Source: Granulicella arctica
GTDB taxonomy: Bacteria; Acidobacteriota; Terriglobia; Terriglobales; Acidobacteriaceae
Length of the DNA: 64,000 nucleotides
Assembly (NCBI RefSeq): GCF_013410065.1
Contig: NZ_JACCCW010000001.1
Span: 434,001 to 498,000, forward strand
Reading direction: 5' to 3'
Shown here: piece by piece, positions 35,049 to 44,078 of the stretch
Layout of the letters: each line of letters starts with the position of its first letter
Position numbering within the stretch: the stretch's first letter is position 1
Made by a program: the position numbers and the translations under genes
The notes under the pieces: generated by a model
The model's database searches: none
Told to the model about the DNA's origin: nothing
The model's input: only the letters and a program-made list of their open reading frames with translations

Positions 35049-36107
35049 TTACTTTGCGGCGGCGATGCCGGGTTCGTATCTCCAGGGGGTCTGCTGGTTG
35101 GCCCCGTCGGAAAATCTGGTGTCGGTGTAGTCGCTGAATTCCATCTTTTTCTTGAGGACGCCGGTCTCGATCATGAGGTCGCGGACCATGTCGAAGTCTG
35201 CTTTACGCGGAGCGAGTGGACTGTAGGTAACACGATCCATCGGCTTAGTCAGGGCCCAGCGGAGGAGCGCGGGTTTCTGGTTGTAGTAGAAGCGGCCTAC
35301 GAAGTCTGCGGCGTCTTCGCGGTGAGGTTTGCCTTGATCGAGCCAGAGGCCGGAGCGGGCGATGCCGTCGACGAGTGTCTGGACGACATCGGGGCGCTTG
35401 TCGATGAGGTCCTGGCGCACGACGAGGATGCAGGACATGTAATCGGGCCAGTAGTCACGGGCTTGAAAGAGGACGCGACCGTAGCCACCCATCTCGGCTT
35501 GCGACGGAAAGGGTTCGCCCATGACGAAGCCGTCGATGGCGCCGGCGGCGAGAGCACCGGAGACGTCGGGAGGAGCCATCTCGACCATCTTGATGTCGGT
35601 GGGTTTGAGGCCCCAGATCTTCATGGCGCGGAAGACGATGAGACGCTCGTCGGAGAAGCGGCTTGGGATGGCGATGGTGCGGCCGCGGAGATCGGCGAAG
35701 GTTTTGATGGGGCCGTTCTTGCGTACGACCATCGCGCTACCGTATCGGTGGCCGAGATAGACGACCTTGATGGGGACGCCTTGCGATGCGAGAGCGATGG
35801 CGAGAGGAGCAACGATGAAGGCAGCCTGTACCTTGTTGGAGATGAGGGCCTCTTTGATCTCCGGGAAGCCCTGGAACATCCGGGGGAGAAAGAGCTCACC
35901 TTTGTCGGAGACCTTCGAGATGTAGTCGGTGACGGGGCAGGTGAGCTGGCAGGTAACGGGGATGTAGGCGACGGTGATTTTGCGTTTTGCGAGCGGCTGG
36001 TAGTCGTTCAGGACGGCTGCCCAGTTCACGTTCAACGAGGCGTGCAGGATGGAGATGAGGGCGACCCAGCAGGTCGTGTAGAGGATGACTTTGGTCCTAA
36101 GCGTCAT
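35049..36107 (-). CDS. ABC transporter substrate-binding protein (SsuA/TauA/NrtA-like)
   Basis: 352 aa. An N-terminal hydrophobic anchor (VILYTTCWVALISIL) is followed by a NMT1/THI5-like type 2 binding protein: KITVAYIPVTCQLTCPVTDYI, an ALISNKVQAAFIVAPLAIAL hinge region, DLRGRTIAIPSRFSDERL and AAGAIDGFVMGEPFPSQAE. This group binds sulfonates, taurine, nitrate, bicarbonate or thiamine precursors; the ligand cannot be fixed. The conserved-looking cysteine pair in TCQLTCP is unusual. It overlaps the permease gene by 11 bp. Confidence 0.8.
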   Translation of the reverse strand: MTLRTKVILYTTCWVALISILHASLNVNWAAVLNDYQPLAKRKITVAYIPVTCQLTCPVTDYISKVSDKGELFLPRMFQGFPEIKEALISNKVQAAFIVAPLAIALASQGVPIKVVYLGHRYGSAMVVRKNGPIKTFADLRGRTIAIPSRFSDERLIVFRAMKIWGLKPTDIKMVEMAPPDVSGALAAGAIDGFVMGEPFPSQAEMGGYGRVLFQARDYWPDYMSCILVVRQDLIDKRPDVVQTLVDGIARSGLWLDQGKPHREDAADFVGRFYYNQKPALLRWALTKPMDRVTYSPLAPRKADFDMVRDLMIETGVLKKKMEFSDYTDTRFSDGANQQTPWRYEPGIAAAK

Positions 36108-36879
36108 GACGGAAGCCCCAGCGAACGGATTTGAATTGTTCCACCGAGCGGAAGAGTAGATCGAGGACGAGGCCGATGATGCCGATCAGGAGCATGGCGG
36201 CGACGACGAGATCGTAGCGCTTGCCGGAGTTGCGGGAGTCGATGACAAGATAACCGAGGCCGGAGTCGACGGCGACCATCTCGGCGGCGACGACAACCAG
36301 CCAGGAGATGCCGAGTGCGATGCGCAGGCCCACGATGATCTGGGGCAGGGCTGCGGGAAAGACGACGCGAGCGAGCAGTTGCGTAGGCTTGAGGCCGAAG
36401 TTGCGTCCGGCTCGACGATAGACCGAGGGGACGTTGGCGACGCCATCGACGCAGGCGACGGTGATGGGAAAGAAGGCGCCAAGAAAGATGAGAGAGGTGG
36501 CTGCGTGGTCGCCGACGCCGAAGAGGAGGATGGTGACGGGGATCCAGGCGAGTGGACTGATGGGGCGGAGGATCTGGATGAGGGGATTGACGACCTGATT
36601 GATTGCGGGGTACCAGCCGAGGATGAGGCCGAGGGGAATGCCTAAGATTGCGGCGGTGCCGAAGCCCAAGGCGACACGGCGCAGGGAGTCGACGATGTCG
36701 TTCCAGAGAACGTGCTTGTGGATGAGCTCCACCATGCCTTTCTCTACCTCGAGCGGTGACGGAAAGACCTTGGTGCCGGACCAGCGGACGGATACGTGCC
36801 AGAACGCGAAGGCGATGACGAGCGCGAGGAGCGGCAGGACAAACCGTTCCCAACGGGCTGGTGTAGCGAGGGAGTTCAT
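36097..36879 (-). CDS. ABC transporter permease (SsuC/TauC-like), copy 2
   Basis: 260 aa with about six hydrophobic segments. The BPD-type permease loop reads GRNFGLKPTQLLARVVFPAALPQI, the EAA motif that docks on the ATPase. LRPISPLAWIPVTILLFGVGDHA is shared almost word for word with the permease at 37666-38457, so the two are paralogues and probably form a heterodimeric channel. The start overlaps the ATPase stop by 4 bp. The substrate is likely an organosulfonate- or nitrate-like anion. Confidence 0.85.
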   Translation of the reverse strand: MNSLATPARWERFVLPLLALVIAFAFWHVSVRWSGTKVFPSPLEVEKGMVELIHKHVLWNDIVDSLRRVALGFGTAAILGIPLGLILGWYPAINQVVNPLIQILRPISPLAWIPVTILLFGVGDHAATSLIFLGAFFPITVACVDGVANVPSVYRRAGRNFGLKPTQLLARVVFPAALPQIIVGLRIALGISWLVVVAAEMVAVDSGLGYLVIDSRNSGKRYDLVVAAMLLIGIIGLVLDLLFRSVEQFKSVRWGFRHDA

Positions 36880-37655
36880 ATGTGGTGAGCCAGTCCGATC
36901 TGCTGGAAGATGCCGTCGCGCAGCTCGAGATAGCGGGGTGAGCTGATGTCGCGGGGGTGCGGGATGTCGATGGTGACGATCTGCTGGATGGTCGCGGGAC
37001 GGGCGCTCATGACGACGACGCGGTCGGCCAGCTGGACGGCTTCGTCGATGTCGTGGGTGACGAAGATGATGGTCTTGCGTTCTGCATCCCAGATGCGGAG
37101 GAGCTCTTTGCGCATGGTGAGGCGGGTGATTGAGTCGAGAGCGCCGAAGGGCTCGTCGAGCAGGAGCATATCTGGATTGACGGCAAGGGCGCGGGCTACT
37201 TCGAGGCGCTGCTTCATGCCGCCGGAGAGAGCGGATGGATAGGACTTTTCGAAACCTTTGAGGCCAACCATCTGGATGTAATGGGTGATGCGATCTTCGC
37301 GCTCTTTGCGGGGCAGGTTGGCGATGCCGAAGCCTATGTTGCCTTCGACGGTGAGCCAGGGGAAGACGCCGCGCTCCTGGAAGACAAAGATGCGGCGCGG
37401 GTCGGGACCGTGCACAATCTCGCCAGCGACTTTTACATTACCGCGGGTAGGAGAGAGAAAGCCGGCCATGATGTTCAGGAGGGTCGATTTGCCGCAGCCG
37501 GAGGGACCGAGGAGGCAGAGGAACTCGCCCTGACCGACCTCGAGGTTGATGTCTTCGAGGACGCTGGTCTGCTTGCCGTCGCGATCGAAGATCATGCCGA
37601 CGTTTTCGGCTTGCAGAGACGATTTGGTTGCTGGCGCAGTTACGCTTGGTTCCAT
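36876..37655 (-). CDS. ABC transporter ATP-binding protein (SsuB/TauB-like)
   Basis: 259 aa from the ATG at 37655, 10 bp after the first permease gene; the frame continues to 37805 only through that gene. Walker A is LGPSGCGKSTLL (49-60), the Q-loop FQERGVFPW, the signature LSGGMKQRLEVARAL, and Walker B MLLLDEPFGALD, with the H-loop THDIDEAV. A cytosolic ATPase for a sulfonate/nitrate/taurine-type importer. The gene order permease, ATPase, permease, binding protein is compact. Confidence 0.92.
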   Translation of the reverse strand: MEPSVTAPATKSSLQAENVGMIFDRDGKQTSVLEDINLEVGQGEFLCLLGPSGCGKSTLLNIMAGFLSPTRGNVKVAGEIVHGPDPRRIFVFQERGVFPWLTVEGNIGFGIANLPRKEREDRITHYIQMVGLKGFEKSYPSALSGGMKQRLEVARALAVNPDMLLLDEPFGALDSITRLTMRKELLRIWDAERKTIIFVTHDIDEAVQLADRVVVMSARPATIQQIVTIDIPHPRDISSPRYLELRDGIFQQIGLAHHI

Positions 37656-37665
37656 CGATACCACA

Positions 37666-38457
37666 CTAATCCTCCGAGTAACTCCACCGAAACGATTTGA
37701 CTCGTTCGAGTGACCTGATGCCCATGTCCAACAGGAGACCAATGATGCCGATGATGACCATGCCTGCGACGACGAGATCGTAGCGATTGCCGGCGTTTCG
37801 GGCATCCACGATGAGGAAGCCGAGGCCGGAGTTGACGGCGATCATCTCAGCGGCAACGACGACGAGCCATGCGATGCCCAGGGTGATCCGCAGGCCGATG
37901 ATAAGTTGCGGCACAGCCGCCGGGTAGAGGATGCGGACGAAAAGATCGGCGGGGCGCAGGCCGAAGTTTCTTCCGGCGTTGACGTAGACGGCTGGGACGC
38001 CGCGCACCGAATTCATCGCGGTGAGGAGCAAAGGGAAGAAACTGCCGAGAAAGATGAGGAAGATGGCGGAGAGATCGCCGACACCGAACCAGAGGATCGT
38101 GATGGGGATCCAGGCGAGAGGAGAGATGGGGCGCAGGATCTGGATGAGAGGATTGAGGGCCATCTCCGCTCGGCTGTACCAACCGATGACCATGCCGAGG
38201 GGAATCGCGGTGACGACTGCAAGGCCGAAGCCCCAGGTGACGCGGAATAACGAGGCGACGATATATTTCAGGAGTAAGCCGTGGCGCATCAAGTCGACGA
38301 TGCCGCCAACAACTCCCCATGGACCGGGTAGAAGTTGTCCAGGATGACGCGCGATGGCGATCTGCCAGATCGCAATCAGTACCGCGATGAGCAGAAACGG
38401 GCGAAGCCGCACCAGCACATTCGAGATCATCGTCTTGCGTTTTTCGTTCAATGCCAA
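37666..38457 (-). CDS. ABC transporter permease (SsuC/TauC-like), copy 1
   Basis: 263 aa from a TTG at 38457, chosen because GAGGCGG lies 5 bases upstream (38463-38469). An ATG at 38430 is the alternative but has no ribosome site. It has about six hydrophobic segments and the permease motif GRNFGLRPADLFVRILYP. LRPISPLAWIPITILWFGVGD matches the second permease (36097-36879). First gene of the importer operon. The open frame upstream of the TTG (CACGKARIAAHRQLSSGC) is Cys-containing and may hold a leader, but there is no separate stop. Confidence 0.82.
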   Translation of the reverse strand: MALNEKRKTMISNVLVRLRPFLLIAVLIAIWQIAIARHPGQLLPGPWGVVGGIVDLMRHGLLLKYIVASLFRVTWGFGLAVVTAIPLGMVIGWYSRAEMALNPLIQILRPISPLAWIPITILWFGVGDLSAIFLIFLGSFFPLLLTAMNSVRGVPAVYVNAGRNFGLRPADLFVRILYPAAVPQLIIGLRITLGIAWLVVVAAEMIAVNSGLGFLIVDARNAGNRYDLVVAGMVIIGIIGLLLDMGIRSLERVKSFRWSYSED

Positions 38458-38620
38458 CTTTTCCGCCTCATGTGTCGTGCAGCCGCTGGAAAGCTGACGA
38501 TGAGCAGCGATGCGAGCCTTGCCGCATGCGCAGATCAACGTGAGGAACAGGCTCAAGCTACATTTTGATTCCTTGCGATCATAGCGGCGGGACTCTCCAG
38601 TGGCTATCAATCTTACGATG

Positions 38621-38638
38621 TAGATATATATAAATCTA
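38621..38638. promoter_or_regulatory. AT-rich dyad in divergent promoter region
   Basis: TAGATATATATAAATCTA has TAGAT and ATCTA arms around an AT-only centre, in otherwise GC-rich DNA, between the importer operon (start 38457) and the TPR-CRTAC gene (38740). The 282-bp divergent region holds no gene. The site could be an operator or promoter for either side; no specific regulator is identified. Confidence 0.3.
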
Positions 38639-38739
38639 ATGGTCTAGCTAAATTATGGTGTGGCTCAGGTGTCGACGGTTTGCCTTCGGGGACATGACGC
38701 GCGCCAAAGCTGGTCCGACGAGGCTAGGATGTCAGAAGG

Positions 38740-41700
38740 ATGAAGCGCTACTCCGTTCAAACAGAATCAGATCAAAGCCGGTGCCGACCTGCTGTGGTGC
38801 GGCGTTCGCTCTACAGGTCCCCGTCGCGATGGCGAATGGGAGCTTCGTTGCTTTTCTGCGCGTGTGCGCTGATGACGGTGGGCTGCCGGTCGCGGGACCG
38901 ACTACCGGCGACAGGCTCCAAGGTGTATGCCGAGTTTGTTTCGGAGTTTTATACCGGGCTTGCGGGGTTGCAGGTCGGCGACGATGTACGCGCTGAAGAC
39001 AGGCTGTCACACGCCTCGGCGCTGGTTCCGGGAGAGCCTGCCGTGTGGGTGAACTGGGGTGTGCTCGCGCTTCGGCAACGAAGTTTTGATGCAGCGGCAG
39101 AGCGATTGAAGCGGGCGCATGAGCTTGCGCCTAAGGATGACCGGATCGATTATCTGCTGGGGGTTCTGGAGGGAGCACGCGGTAATTCGGCGGCCGCCAT
39201 TGACGATCTGCGGGAGGCGACGAAGCAGAATCCGCAGAACCTGCGAGCTGTCTATCGACTGGCAACCGAGGTGGAACGGCAGGGGGATGCGAATAGCGAT
39301 GCCGAGGTGCAGGCGCTGATAGAGCAGATCCTGAAGGTGCAGTCGGATAATATGGCAGCGCTGGTGGATCTGTGCCGCGTCTCTGCCAAACGGGGCGATA
39401 TGGAGACGCTGCACGCGGCGATTGCTCGTGTGGCGGAGCACTCACAGGGCTGGTCACCGGAGGTGCAGCAACAGTTCGCCGAGTTGCAGGCTGCGGCAGC
39501 CTCGCCGGAGCACAGGACGGCGGCGACTCGGTCGACTTTTCTGCGTAACGTTCTGATGCGCGAGCCTGGGTTCCGCGCAAATCTTGCGGAGATTGCGGCG
39601 CAGCCGGGCGAGGAGGCTGAGCCGATGACTCGCTTCCTGCGATTGCAGAATCCGCCGTCGCATCCGGCGCCGATGGATGCGGCGATGAGCTTTGCGAACC
39701 AGCCTGTCCAGCCCGGAGATACGCAGAGGTGTGGTTGGATCGGGGCGATTGAGTTGAATGGGGCGGATCTACCTATAGTTGCGGTAGCAGATGGACATCA
39801 TGTGCATCTTGCAAATGGGGCAGATATGGCGTTTCCGGGTGGGGCGTCTGGCCAGGGTCCTTCGCCGGAGGGAGTGCTTGCGTTCGATTACAACTATGAC
39901 TTTAAAACAGATTTGTTGTTCGCCGGGACTGGAGGGGTTCGTCTGTTTCGACAGGATAGTCCGGAGAGCTTTAGCGATGTGACTGCGGCGATGAAGCTGC
40001 CTAAGACGATTACCGATGCGGCGTATACCGGCGCTTGGGCGATTGATGTAGAGGCTGATGGCGATCTGGATGTAGTGTTGGGCGCGAAGAGCGGTGAGCC
40101 GACGGTGCTGCGTAATAACGGCGATGGAACCTTTACGCCGATTCATCCGTTTGTTGGGGTTGCGGGGATTCGTCAGTTTGTGTGGGCCGATTTGAATGGG
40201 GATGGCAATCCGGATGCAGCGATGATTGATGGGGCCGGCCGGCTAAGAGTGTTTCTGAATCAGCGGGCTGGGAAGTTTGCTAATTCGAAGCTGCCGGAGA
40301 CGCTGGTGGGTGTTCGAGCGATTGCGGTGGGCGATACGAATCCTGATAGCTTGCTTCGTTTGGAGGCGCTTGGTGAGGATGGGCAGATTGTTGAGTTGTC
40401 CTATCGAGATGGAACGTGGATAGAGCGGGAGCTTGCTCGACTTTCTACGCCATCTGTTGGTGAGGTGCGGTTGCGGGTTGCGGATGTCGATAATAATGGC
40501 GCGGTCGATTTTGTTATGCTGCCTGTCGGTGGAGCGGCAGGGGCGACGATCTGGTTGCAGGATGAGGCGGGGGCGTTTCATCCGATGAGTGGAACGCAGG
40601 GACCAGCGACTGTGTTCGATGCGGTTGATCTGTTGGGGAACGGGCGTCTCGATTTGCTGGGGCTGAGTGCGGATGGAAGTGCGATGGTTGCTCGCAATCA
40701 TGGGACGAAGGAGTATCACTGGCAGACGATTCGACCGCGGGCGCGACAGGCGACGGGCGATCAGCGTATCAATTCGTTCGGAATCGGCGGGGAGATTGAG
40801 ATTCGTTCGGGACTGCTATTACAGAAGCAGTCTATGACGGGACCGGCTTTGCACTTTGGTCTCGGCACACAGACGGACGTCGATGTTGCACGTATTGTGT
40901 GGCCGAACGGGTCGGTGCGCGCGGAGTTTGGATTGAAGGCGGATCAACAGATAGTGACGGAGCAACGGCTGAAGGGGTCGTGTCCGTTCCTGTTTGCGTG
41001 GAATGGCGACAGGATGGCATTCGTAAAGGATTCGGTGCCTTGGGGCTCGGCGATTGGATTGCGAATCAATGCACTGGGAACGGCAGATATTGCGGCAACC
41101 GAAGAGTGGTACAAGATTAGCCGGGATGAGCTTAAGCAACGTGATGGATTCTACGATCTACGTGTAACAGGGGAGCTTTGGGAGACTTACTACTATGACT
41201 CTATGGCGTTGATGACGGTGGATCATCCAGTGGGGACCGAGGTGTTTACCGACGAGCGCTATGACGTGCCCGCGGTGAAGCAGGCGGTAACAGCAGTTGG
41301 CGAGCCTCAACCGATTGTGCGAGCAGTTGATGACAACGGCAACGATGTGACGGACATTCTTCGCACGCTTGACGGGAGATATCTGGATAACTTTGGCCGC
41401 GGGCAGTATCAGGGGGTAACGCGCGATCATTATGTCGAGGTCGATCTTGGGGAGCATATCCCGGAGCATGGGCCACTGTGGTTGATTGCGAAGGGCTGGC
41501 TGCATCCATCGGATTCGACGGTGAATGTGGCGATGGGTCAAGGAAAGCATGAACTGCCGCACTGGTTGAGCATGGAGATCGCAGACGGGCGTGGGGGATG
41601 GCGGGTTGTGCGGCCCAATCTTGGCTTCCCTGCTGGCCGGAAGAAGATTTGCATGACCGATCTTACGGATGTATTTCAGCCTGGTGCGCCTCACCGGCTG

Positions 41701-42282
41701 CGGCTTCGTACGAATCTTGAGATCTACTGGGACTCGATCGAGTGGGCTCAAGGTCTGCCGATGGCGCAGCTCAAGATCAATCGGCTGACACCTGCGGTGG
41801 CTGATCTGCACTATCGGGGATTTTCCGCCATTCATCAGGCGAATGCTTCCTCGCCGGAGATTCCGGACTACGATCATTTGGCGAGCACCTCTGAGGTGTG
41901 GCGCGATCTTTCGGGGTTCTATACGCGGTTTGGCGATGTGCGAGCGTTGCTGGCGAGTGCGGATGATCGGTACGTCATTATGAACGCGGGAGATGAGATG
42001 TCGTTGCGGTTTGCGGCACCGGCTCCTCCGCCTGCGGGATGGGTGCGCGATTATGTGCTTGCGGGAGATGGATGGATCAAGGATGGCGATTACAACTCTG
42101 CGTATTCGCAGACGGTGATGCCGTATCCGCACCATGCTCGACGGAACTATGACGGGCCGCCCACGAGTCTGGAGGATGATTGGATGTATCAGCACCACAT
42201 GCAGGACTGGCTTACCTATCAGACACGCTACGTCGATTCCGAAGGCTTCCGCAATGCATTGCACGCTGGAGACGGACGATGA
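38740..42282 (+). CDS. Giant TPR-CRTAC lipoprotein (paralogue 1)
   Basis: 1180 aa. Lipoprotein signal with hydrophobic ASLLFCACALMTVGC, C49 the likely lipid site. TPR-like helical repeats (about 60-260; VNWGVLALRQRSFDAAAERL, DYLLGVLEGARGNSAAAID) are followed by an FG-GAP beta-propeller (about 320-660; DVEADGDLDVVLGA, DLNGDGNPDAAMIDG), an ASPIC/UnbV-type domain (LHFGLGTQTDVDVARIVW), and a C-terminal region beginning CPFLFAWNGDRMAFVKDS. That C-terminal region matches the 50822-54322 product at several points (VDHPVGTEVFTDERY against VDHPEGTEVYPDERF). The stop overlaps the next gene's ATG. Probably an outer-surface binding or assembly protein; the function is unknown. Confidence 0.8.
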   Translation: MKRYSVQTESDQSRCRPAVVRRSLYRSPSRWRMGASLLFCACALMTVGCRSRDRLPATGSKVYAEFVSEFYTGLAGLQVGDDVRAEDRLSHASALVPGEPAVWVNWGVLALRQRSFDAAAERLKRAHELAPKDDRIDYLLGVLEGARGNSAAAIDDLREATKQNPQNLRAVYRLATEVERQGDANSDAEVQALIEQILKVQSDNMAALVDLCRVSAKRGDMETLHAAIARVAEHSQGWSPEVQQQFAELQAAAASPEHRTAATRSTFLRNVLMREPGFRANLAEIAAQPGEEAEPMTRFLRLQNPPSHPAPMDAAMSFANQPVQPGDTQRCGWIGAIELNGADLPIVAVADGHHVHLANGADMAFPGGASGQGPSPEGVLAFDYNYDFKTDLLFAGTGGVRLFRQDSPESFSDVTAAMKLPKTITDAAYTGAWAIDVEADGDLDVVLGAKSGEPTVLRNNGDGTFTPIHPFVGVAGIRQFVWADLNGDGNPDAAMIDGAGRLRVFLNQRAGKFANSKLPETLVGVRAIAVGDTNPDSLLRLEALGEDGQIVELSYRDGTWIERELARLSTPSVGEVRLRVADVDNNGAVDFVMLPVGGAAGATIWLQDEAGAFHPMSGTQGPATVFDAVDLLGNGRLDLLGLSADGSAMVARNHGTKEYHWQTIRPRARQATGDQRINSFGIGGEIEIRSGLLLQKQSMTGPALHFGLGTQTDVDVARIVWPNGSVRAEFGLKADQQIVTEQRLKGSCPFLFAWNGDRMAFVKDSVPWGSAIGLRINALGTADIAATEEWYKISRDELKQRDGFYDLRVTGELWETYYYDSMALMTVDHPVGTEVFTDERYDVPAVKQAVTAVGEPQPIVRAVDDNGNDVTDILRTLDGRYLDNFGRGQYQGVTRDHYVEVDLGEHIPEHGPLWLIAKGWLHPSDSTVNVAMGQGKHELPHWLSMEIADGRGGWRVVRPNLGFPAGRKKICMTDLTDVFQPGAPHRLRLRTNLEIYWDSIEWAQGLPMAQLKINRLTPAVADLHYRGFSAIHQANASSPEIPDYDHLASTSEVWRDLSGFYTRFGDVRALLASADDRYVIMNAGDEMSLRFAAPAPPPAGWVRDYVLAGDGWIKDGDYNSAYSQTVMPYPHHARRNYDGPPTSLEDDWMYQHHMQDWLTYQTRYVDSEGFRNALHAGDGR

Positions 42283-44078
42283 CACGCAGCACCAAACTTC
42301 GTATTATTCTTGCGATCTTTTTCGCTGGGCTATTGGCAACTCCGATGGTTTTGAAGAAGAGGTTTGCACGACGGCAGGCGGATCGTCAGACGACGTTGGA
42401 TGCGCAGACTTCGCTGGCGCGGCATGGCTTCTATCTGCAAGAGGTGTCGCATGCTGCGGGTATCGATTTTGTCCATCAGGCTCCGGTGTTGGATGCGAAG
42501 CTGGCGCACATTATGCCGGAGGTCGCTTCGATGGGAGCTTCAGTGTCGGTGGTGGATTTCGACCGCGATGGCTGGCCTGACCTGTATGTCACCAACAGCG
42601 CCATCGGTAGCCAGAATCATCTGTATCGAAATATGCACGACGGCACCTTCAAGGATGTGGCAACTGATCTGGGAGTGTCCGACGTCAACCAGGCGGGGAC
42701 GGGCGTGTCGATGGGCGCGGTCTGGGGCGACTACGACAATGACGGCTATGAGGATCTGTTCCTGATCAAGTGGGGGCGGCCTGAGCTATATCACAATGAG
42801 CATGGGCATGGCTTTCGCCGAGTGAGCGATGAGGCTGCATTGCCTGCATGGATCAATGCCAATACGGCAGTGTGGTTCGACTATGACGGCGATGGGCTGC
42901 TGGATTTGTTTGTTGGCGGATACTATCCAGAATACGTCGATCTCTGGCATCTGGCGAACACGCGCATGATGCCGGACAGCTTTGAGTATGCCAAGAATGG
43001 CGGCCGCAAATACCTGTTCCACAATCTTGGCAACGGGCGGTTTGAAGAGGTCAGCGCAAAGGTGGGCATCGATAGTCGTCGATGGGCGCTGGCATCGGCC
43101 GCTGCGGATCTGCGCGGGACGGGGCACCCTGATTTGTTTGTCGCTAATGATTATGGCGTATCCGAGCTGTATATGAATGATGGCAAGCGCTTCCATGAGT
43201 CAGGCGAGAGCGCGGGTGTGGGATTTGCGCCGAAGAGTGGGATGAATGTTGCGTTTGGAGATGTGTTCAATCAAGGCAAGCTTTCGGTTTATGTATCGAA
43301 TATCTCTGAAGACGGCGTTTTGATTCAGGGAAACAATCTGTGGGTGCCAAAAGAGGGGACATCGGGCGATCAGATCAAGTATGAGAATCTGGCGCGCGAT
43401 ATGGGCGTCGAGCTGGGGGGGTGGAGCTTTGGCGCGCAGTTTGGCGATCTGAACAACGATGGCGCGCTTGATCTTTACCTCACGGATGGCTATGTTTCGC
43501 TCGATCGAAAACGGAACTACTGGTATGACTTTGCCAAGGTTGCCGGAGGCAATTCGTCCATTATTGGAGATGCAAAGGACTGGCCCGCCATGGAGGGTCG
43601 CAGCCTTTCGGGTTATCAGCAGAAGCATGTATGGCTGAATGATGGCGCGGGCAAGTTTGTGGACGTGGCGCAGATGGTTGGCGTAACGGATACGGAGGAT
43701 GGACGGGCGGTTGCCATGGCGGACCTCTGGAATCATGGGGCGCTCGACGTGATCGTAGCGAACCAGCGTGGGCGCTTGCTGCTCTACAAAAATACAGTGA
43801 CGCCGGAGAACCATTGGATCGGCTTCGACCTTGAAGGTACGAAGAGCAACCGTAGCGCGATTGGAGCGCAGGTGGCGGTGAAGTGGAATGGGCAGGAGCA
43901 GATGCAGCAGGTCTCTGGAGGCAGTGGATTCGCGGCAGAGAATGACCGACGCCTGCACTTTGGGCTGGGGAGATCTACAGCGATCGACGAAGTCGTCATC
44001 CGTTGGCCTTCTGGTAGAATCCAGTCGCTGAAGAACGTCTCTGCCGATCAGATTCTCAAAGTGAAGGAACCCTCATGA
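42279..44078 (+). CDS. Membrane-anchored CRTAC/ASPIC-UnbV protein
   Basis: 599 aa from the ATG at 42279 (ATGA overlap with the upstream stop); the frame to 42180 runs only through the previous gene. One N-terminal TM or uncleaved signal (KLRIILAIFFAGLLATPMVL) is followed by an FG-GAP propeller (VDFDRDGWPDLYVTNS, DYDNDGYEDLFLIKWG, DLNNDGALDLYLTDGY) and a C-terminal UnbV domain (RRLHFGLGRSTAIDEVVIRW). UnbV/E4 homologues occur in enediyne clusters beside UnbU. The next gene starts inside its stop codon and encodes the UnbU-like protein, so they are translationally coupled. Confidence 0.82.
   Translation: MTRSTKLRIILAIFFAGLLATPMVLKKRFARRQADRQTTLDAQTSLARHGFYLQEVSHAAGIDFVHQAPVLDAKLAHIMPEVASMGASVSVVDFDRDGWPDLYVTNSAIGSQNHLYRNMHDGTFKDVATDLGVSDVNQAGTGVSMGAVWGDYDNDGYEDLFLIKWGRPELYHNEHGHGFRRVSDEAALPAWINANTAVWFDYDGDGLLDLFVGGYYPEYVDLWHLANTRMMPDSFEYAKNGGRKYLFHNLGNGRFEEVSAKVGIDSRRWALASAAADLRGTGHPDLFVANDYGVSELYMNDGKRFHESGESAGVGFAPKSGMNVAFGDVFNQGKLSVYVSNISEDGVLIQGNNLWVPKEGTSGDQIKYENLARDMGVELGGWSFGAQFGDLNNDGALDLYLTDGYVSLDRKRNYWYDFAKVAGGNSSIIGDAKDWPAMEGRSLSGYQQKHVWLNDGAGKFVDVAQMVGVTDTEDGRAVAMADLWNHGALDVIVANQRGRLLLYKNTVTPENHWIGFDLEGTKSNRSAIGAQVAVKWNGQEQMQQVSGGSGFAAENDRRLHFGLGRSTAIDEVVIRWPSGRIQSLKNVSADQILKVKEPS

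Noticed and set aside
34980..36134. 384-aa plus-strand frame
   Set aside because: Antisense to the binding-protein gene; no start context, low-complexity Glu/Gly/Asp.
38560..38610. ATG-TAG minimal ORF and Cys codons upstream of the permease as a cysteine leader peptide
   Set aside because: The Cys-containing frame has no separate stop before the permease and the ATG-TAG may be chance; kept only as a comment.
41158..42285. 375-aa minus-strand frame
   Set aside because: Antisense to the giant TPR-CRTAC gene; Arg/His/Ile-rich shadow.
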